Below are positions 24,614 through 27,309 of a stretch of 27,309 nucleotides of DNA, piece by piece. Source of the stretch: Dokdonella_A sp035263065 (lineage in GTDB: Bacteria; Pseudomonadota; Gammaproteobacteria; Xanthomonadales; Rhodanobacteraceae); the NCBI GenBank assembly GCA_035263065.1, contig DATFRS010000137.1:1-27309 (forward strand). Reading direction: 5' to 3'. A program made the translations under genes and the position numbers. Each line of letters opens with the position of its first letter. Positions within the stretch are counted from its first letter, which is position 1. The notes beneath the pieces were generated by a model. It was not told the DNA's origin. It saw only the letters and a list, made by a program, of their open reading frames with translations, and did no database searches.

Positions 24614-26140
24614 ATGAAGCAGCGCATCCTGCGGTCTCTGAGCGTCTGTGCGCTGTTGTCGTTCGCGACAGATGCGCTCCCGGCGGATACGGATCGTTTC
24701 GACGGTCTCGCCAACCTGTCGTTCGAACAGAATCGTCCGACGGCGCAGACCGCGAACACGCTGAAGGAAGAGCTCGTCTTCCAGCGCGCGACGCAGACCT
24801 ATCTCTGGGCGATGCCGCTGCTCAATACGATGGGCATGCGCGACGGTTTCGCCGAGTCGTTCGGCACCGGCTACAACACGATGGCGATCTGGATGAAGCG
24901 TCTCGATGCGAAGACGCGCATCACGACGCCGAACTCCGACCTGATCTACGGCATGGTGTTCGTGAACCTCGCCGACACGGGGCCGCTGGTATTCGAGGCT
25001 CCGCCTAAGCTGCAGGGCATCCTGCTCGACTTCTGGCAGCGACCCATCCCGCACGACGGCGGCAAGTTCTTCGGCGACGTCGGGCTGCCCGGTCCCGACG
25101 GGGGAGCGGGCGGAAAATTCCTGATCCTTCCTCCGGGCTATTCCGGCGATGTGCCGAGCGGCTACTACGTCTATCGCTCGGGGACCAACAACGTCTTCAT
25201 TTTCCTGCGCTCGTTCTACAAGGATCTCGCCAACATCAAGCCGGCCGTCGACGTGCTCGAACAGTCGGTGCTGTATCCGCTCGGCAAGAAGGAAAGCGCG
25301 GACAAGATGAAATTCGTCGATGCATCCGGCGCGCGACACGAGATGCTGCCGCGCACCGACGCGTCGGCGTTCCAGGAGCTGAAATATCTCGTCGATACCG
25401 AAGGAGGCAATCTCGCCGATCCGGACTGGCTCGGCATGCTCGCGAGCCTCGGCATCGTCAAGGGCAAGGCGTTCGAGCCCGATGCGCGCACGAGGAAGAT
25501 CCTCGGCGATGCGGCGAAGACCGGTTACGACATGAGTCGCGTCATCGGATTGCAGGGCATGAGCGGCGATGCGAACTACCACGTGTACGCGGACCGCCAG
25601 TGGATCAATCCGGTAAACAACCTGTCGTCGCGCTGGCCCGACTCGGTGCTCGATCTCAGCTTCAGCGCACGCGCCGGCAACTATCGCGACCTCGATGCGC
25701 GAGTCTGGTTCTTCACGGACTACTACTCGATCAGCCCGGGCATGGTGTCGATGACGCCCGGCAAGGGCGCGTTCTACATGATCGCGTTCAACGATCAGAA
25801 GGGCGAGGCGCTCGTCGGTGCGAACGACTACAAGGTGACGCTGCCGCCCAACGTTCCTGCAGAGCTCTTTTGGTCCGTCACGCTGTACGAGGCCGAGAAT
25901 GCCTCCGGTCTCGACAACGGGCAGCCGTTCCCGTCGCTCGGGAAATTGAACAAGCCAGCGCAGGATCGCGACGGCAGCACGACCTTGTACATCGGTCCCC
26001 GCGCGCCGAAGGGCCATGAGCGAAATTGGCTGGCAACGGTGCCAGGCCGCGGATTCTTCGCGATTCTGCGTCTCTACGCACCGGCGCAGCCGGCGATCGA
26101 CGGAAGCTGGAAGCCGGGCGACATCGAGAGAGTCCACTGA
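24614..26140 (+). CDS. Secreted DUF1254/DUF1214 family protein (copy B)
   Basis: 508 residues. ATG at 24614 follows GGAGGT and is followed by a signal peptide (about 1-24, cleavage near ALPA). DUF1254 region (about 50-200): TYLWAMPLL, GPLVFEAPPKLQG, GGKFLILPPGYSG. DUF1214 region (about 355-508): ELFWSVTLYEAENASG, GHERNWLATVPGRGFF and a closing SWKPGDIERV. A middle insertion around 230-350 makes it longer than copy A. Periplasmic or secreted; the reaction is unknown. The next gene starts 5 bp after its stop, so the two are likely one transcript. Visibly less GC-rich than genes to the left. Confidence 0.9.
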   Translation: MKQRILRSLSVCALLSFATDALPADTDRFDGLANLSFEQNRPTAQTANTLKEELVFQRATQTYLWAMPLLNTMGMRDGFAESFGTGYNTMAIWMKRLDAKTRITTPNSDLIYGMVFVNLADTGPLVFEAPPKLQGILLDFWQRPIPHDGGKFFGDVGLPGPDGGAGGKFLILPPGYSGDVPSGYYVYRSGTNNVFIFLRSFYKDLANIKPAVDVLEQSVLYPLGKKESADKMKFVDASGARHEMLPRTDASAFQELKYLVDTEGGNLADPDWLGMLASLGIVKGKAFEPDARTRKILGDAAKTGYDMSRVIGLQGMSGDANYHVYADRQWINPVNNLSSRWPDSVLDLSFSARAGNYRDLDARVWFFTDYYSISPGMVSMTPGKGAFYMIAFNDQKGEALVGANDYKVTLPPNVPAELFWSVTLYEAENASGLDNGQPFPSLGKLNKPAQDRDGSTTLYIGPRAPKGHERNWLATVPGRGFFAILRLYAPAQPAIDGSWKPGDIERVH

Positions 26141-26145
26141 CTTCG

Positions 26146-26913
26146 ATGGAGGCCATCGCTCACTACCCGCTGTTGCTGGGGGTCTTCTCGTTGGCGCTGT
26201 TGTGGCTCGTCTCCTGGCTCGCGGCGTCGCTCTTCAAGGCGGCCGGCGCGCGCACCGCTGCCGAACATCCAGCGTACGGCGCCGTGCAGGGAGCCACACT
26301 GACGCTGCTCGGGCTGCTCATCGGCTTCACGTTCTCGATGTCGCTGAGCCGATACGACCAGCGGAAGAATCTCGAAGAGGAGGAAGCGAACGCGATCGGC
26401 ACGGAATATCTGCGCGTCGAGTTCTTGCCCGCGGGCGACGCCACGAAGGCGAAGGAGTTGCTAAAAAGCTATCTCGACGAGCGACTCCAGTTCTATGCGA
26501 CGCGCGACGACGACGAGCTGTCGCAGATCGATGCACGTACGGCTGCGTTGCAGGACGAGCTCTGGTCCATCGTCAGGAAAGCCGCGTCGTCGCAGCCGAC
26601 GCCGGTCATGGGCGTGGTGGTCACCGGCATGAACGACGTCCTGAACTCGCAGGGGTACACGCTCGCCGCGTGGCGCAACCGCATACCGCACGAGGCGTGG
26701 TGGCTGATGGAAGCGATGGCCGTCTGCGCCATCGTCCTGGTGGCCGGCCTGCACAAGCAAGCCGGCATCAGCGCGCGATTGCAGCCGGTCCTGCCGATCG
26801 TCGTGTCGCTGGCGCTGTTCATGATCGCCGACATCGACAGTCCGCGCCGCGGGTTGATTCGGGTCGTGCCGCAGAACCTTCAGAGCCTGTCGCAATCGCT
26901 CCATCCGCATTGA
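26146..26913 (+). CDS. Bestrophin-like membrane protein, DUF4239 family
   Basis: 255 residues. ATG lies 5 bp after the stop of DUF1254 copy B with no separate Shine-Dalgarno, suggesting coupled translation. Four predicted membrane helices (about 8-30, 46-65, 184-202, 213-230) with a charged cytoplasmic or periplasmic middle. Family marks are visible: LIGFTFSMSLSRYD, EEEEANAIGTEYLR and near the end ADIDSPRRGLIRV. DUF4239 proteins resemble bestrophin chloride channels in sequence, but no transport has been shown for most members. Its pairing with DUF1254 proteins suggests a shared envelope function. Confidence 0.9.
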   Translation: MEAIAHYPLLLGVFSLALLWLVSWLAASLFKAAGARTAAEHPAYGAVQGATLTLLGLLIGFTFSMSLSRYDQRKNLEEEEANAIGTEYLRVEFLPAGDATKAKELLKSYLDERLQFYATRDDDELSQIDARTAALQDELWSIVRKAASSQPTPVMGVVVTGMNDVLNSQGYTLAAWRNRIPHEAWWLMEAMAVCAIVLVAGLHKQAGISARLQPVLPIVVSLALFMIADIDSPRRGLIRVVPQNLQSLSQSLHPH

Positions 26914-27005
26914 TCCGTCGTGCCGATCTCGATCGGCGAAGACTGGAAGGCGATCTCGCGGAAGATCCTGCCCATGGGCGGCGGCGGATCTCGCAAGACC
27001 GCTCG
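26914..27005. other. Short convergent intergenic gap before mnmE
   Basis: 92 bp between the DUF4239 stop and the mnmE stop. Holds a weak 6-bp inverted repeat (GCCGAT-CTCG-ATCGGC) without a T tract and a GCCCATGGGC palindrome. No coding sequence, RNA gene or clear terminator is supported. Confidence 0.5.
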
Positions 27006-27309
27006 CTACTTTCCGATACAGAACGAGCTGAAGATCGCGCCGAGCAGGTCCTCGCTGGTGAACTCGCCGGTGATCTCGCCGAGCGCGTGCTGCACGTCGC
27101 GCAGTTCCTCCGCGGCGAGCTCGCCGGCGTTGCGCTCGACGAGTGCCGATTCGGCGGCCGCGAGATGCGCGCGTGCGCGCTCGAGCGCGGCGACGTGACG
27201 CGCGCGCGCGGTCCACGCGCCGTCGCCGTCGCCGCCGCCAAGACTGCGCAGCTCGCCGTGCAGCAGGTCGAGTCCGGCGCCGGTCCTGGCGGACAGCCAC
27301 AGATGCACG
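27006..27309 (-). CDS. mnmE: tRNA modification GTPase MnmE, C-terminal part (cut by window edge)
   Basis: About 100 C-terminal residues; the gene runs beyond the right edge. LWLSARTGAGLDLL matches the G5/SAK region of the GTPase, followed by the C-terminal helical domain with ITGEFTSEDLLGAIFSSFCIGK. The FCIGK ending with its conserved cysteine is characteristic of MnmE, which with MnmG makes the 5-carboxymethylaminomethyl modification of wobble uridine in several tRNAs. A housekeeping gene, convergent with the DUF4239 gene. Confidence 0.95.
   Translation of the reverse strand, partial: VHLWLSARTGAGLDLLHGELRSLGGGDGDGAWTARARHVAALERARAHLAAAESALVERNAGELAAEELRDVQHALGEITGEFTSEDLLGAIFSSFCIGK

Noticed and set aside
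1..27309. tRNA or rRNA genes, CRISPR arrays, insertion sequences or prophage genes.
   Set aside because: No cloverleaf, regularly spaced repeat array, transposase or phage protein was recognised anywhere in the window.

Overview
The window is a stretch of high-GC chromosome, dense with coding sequence and carrying 17 protein genes. No RNA gene, insertion sequence, prophage or CRISPR array was seen. The gene families point to a Gram-negative gammaproteobacterium: a PBP1b-type mrcB, a YoaA-type helicase, a TonB-dependent receptor with a FecI/FecR-like pair, and mnmE. Two secreted proteins share an 'IFxDGFD' motif of a kind I associate with Lysobacterales (Rhodanobacteraceae, Dokdonella-like). 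That placement is an inference and no 16S gene is present to test it.

Left part (1-8611): a transmembrane Ser/Thr protein kinase with four repeats in its outer half, an NRDE/TANGO2-family protein and a CPBP-type membrane protease lie on the plus strand. A 1423-residue protein with three glycosyltransferase modules faces them on the minus strand, with a single base between the convergent stop codons.

Middle part (8612-13656): a divergent intergenic region leads to mrcB (bifunctional peptidoglycan synthase), a small lipoprotein and a YoaA/DinG-family iron-sulfur helicase. This is housekeeping cell-wall and DNA-repair content.

Surface and secretion part (13657-22879): a secreted subtilase with a PA insertion is closed by a textbook rho-independent terminator. 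It is followed by a TonB-dependent receptor with a periplasmic signalling (STN) domain, a TetR-family regulator, an ECF sigma factor overlapping a FecR-type anti-sigma factor by 4 bp, and a small secreted DUF11-like protein ending in IFVDGFDD. The likely circuit is that receptor occupancy is sensed through the STN domain, passed to the FecR-like protein and then to the ECF sigma factor. The extracellular protease could supply peptides or degrade substrates nearby. The order is unusual, because the receptor precedes the sigma/anti-sigma pair and a TetR gene sits between them.

Right part (22886-27005): two divergent paralogous secreted DUF1254/DUF1214 proteins share a 282-bp intergenic region. 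A four-helix bestrophin-like (DUF4239) membrane protein follows the second by 5 bp. This cassette looks less GC-rich than the rest. The 3' end of mnmE on the minus strand closes the window.

Most likely sources of new biology are the DUF1254 pair with DUF4239, the IFxDGFD tag shared by two secreted proteins, the repeat-bearing kinase, and the receptor whose best ribosome-binding site and start lie one frame off across an A7 tract.
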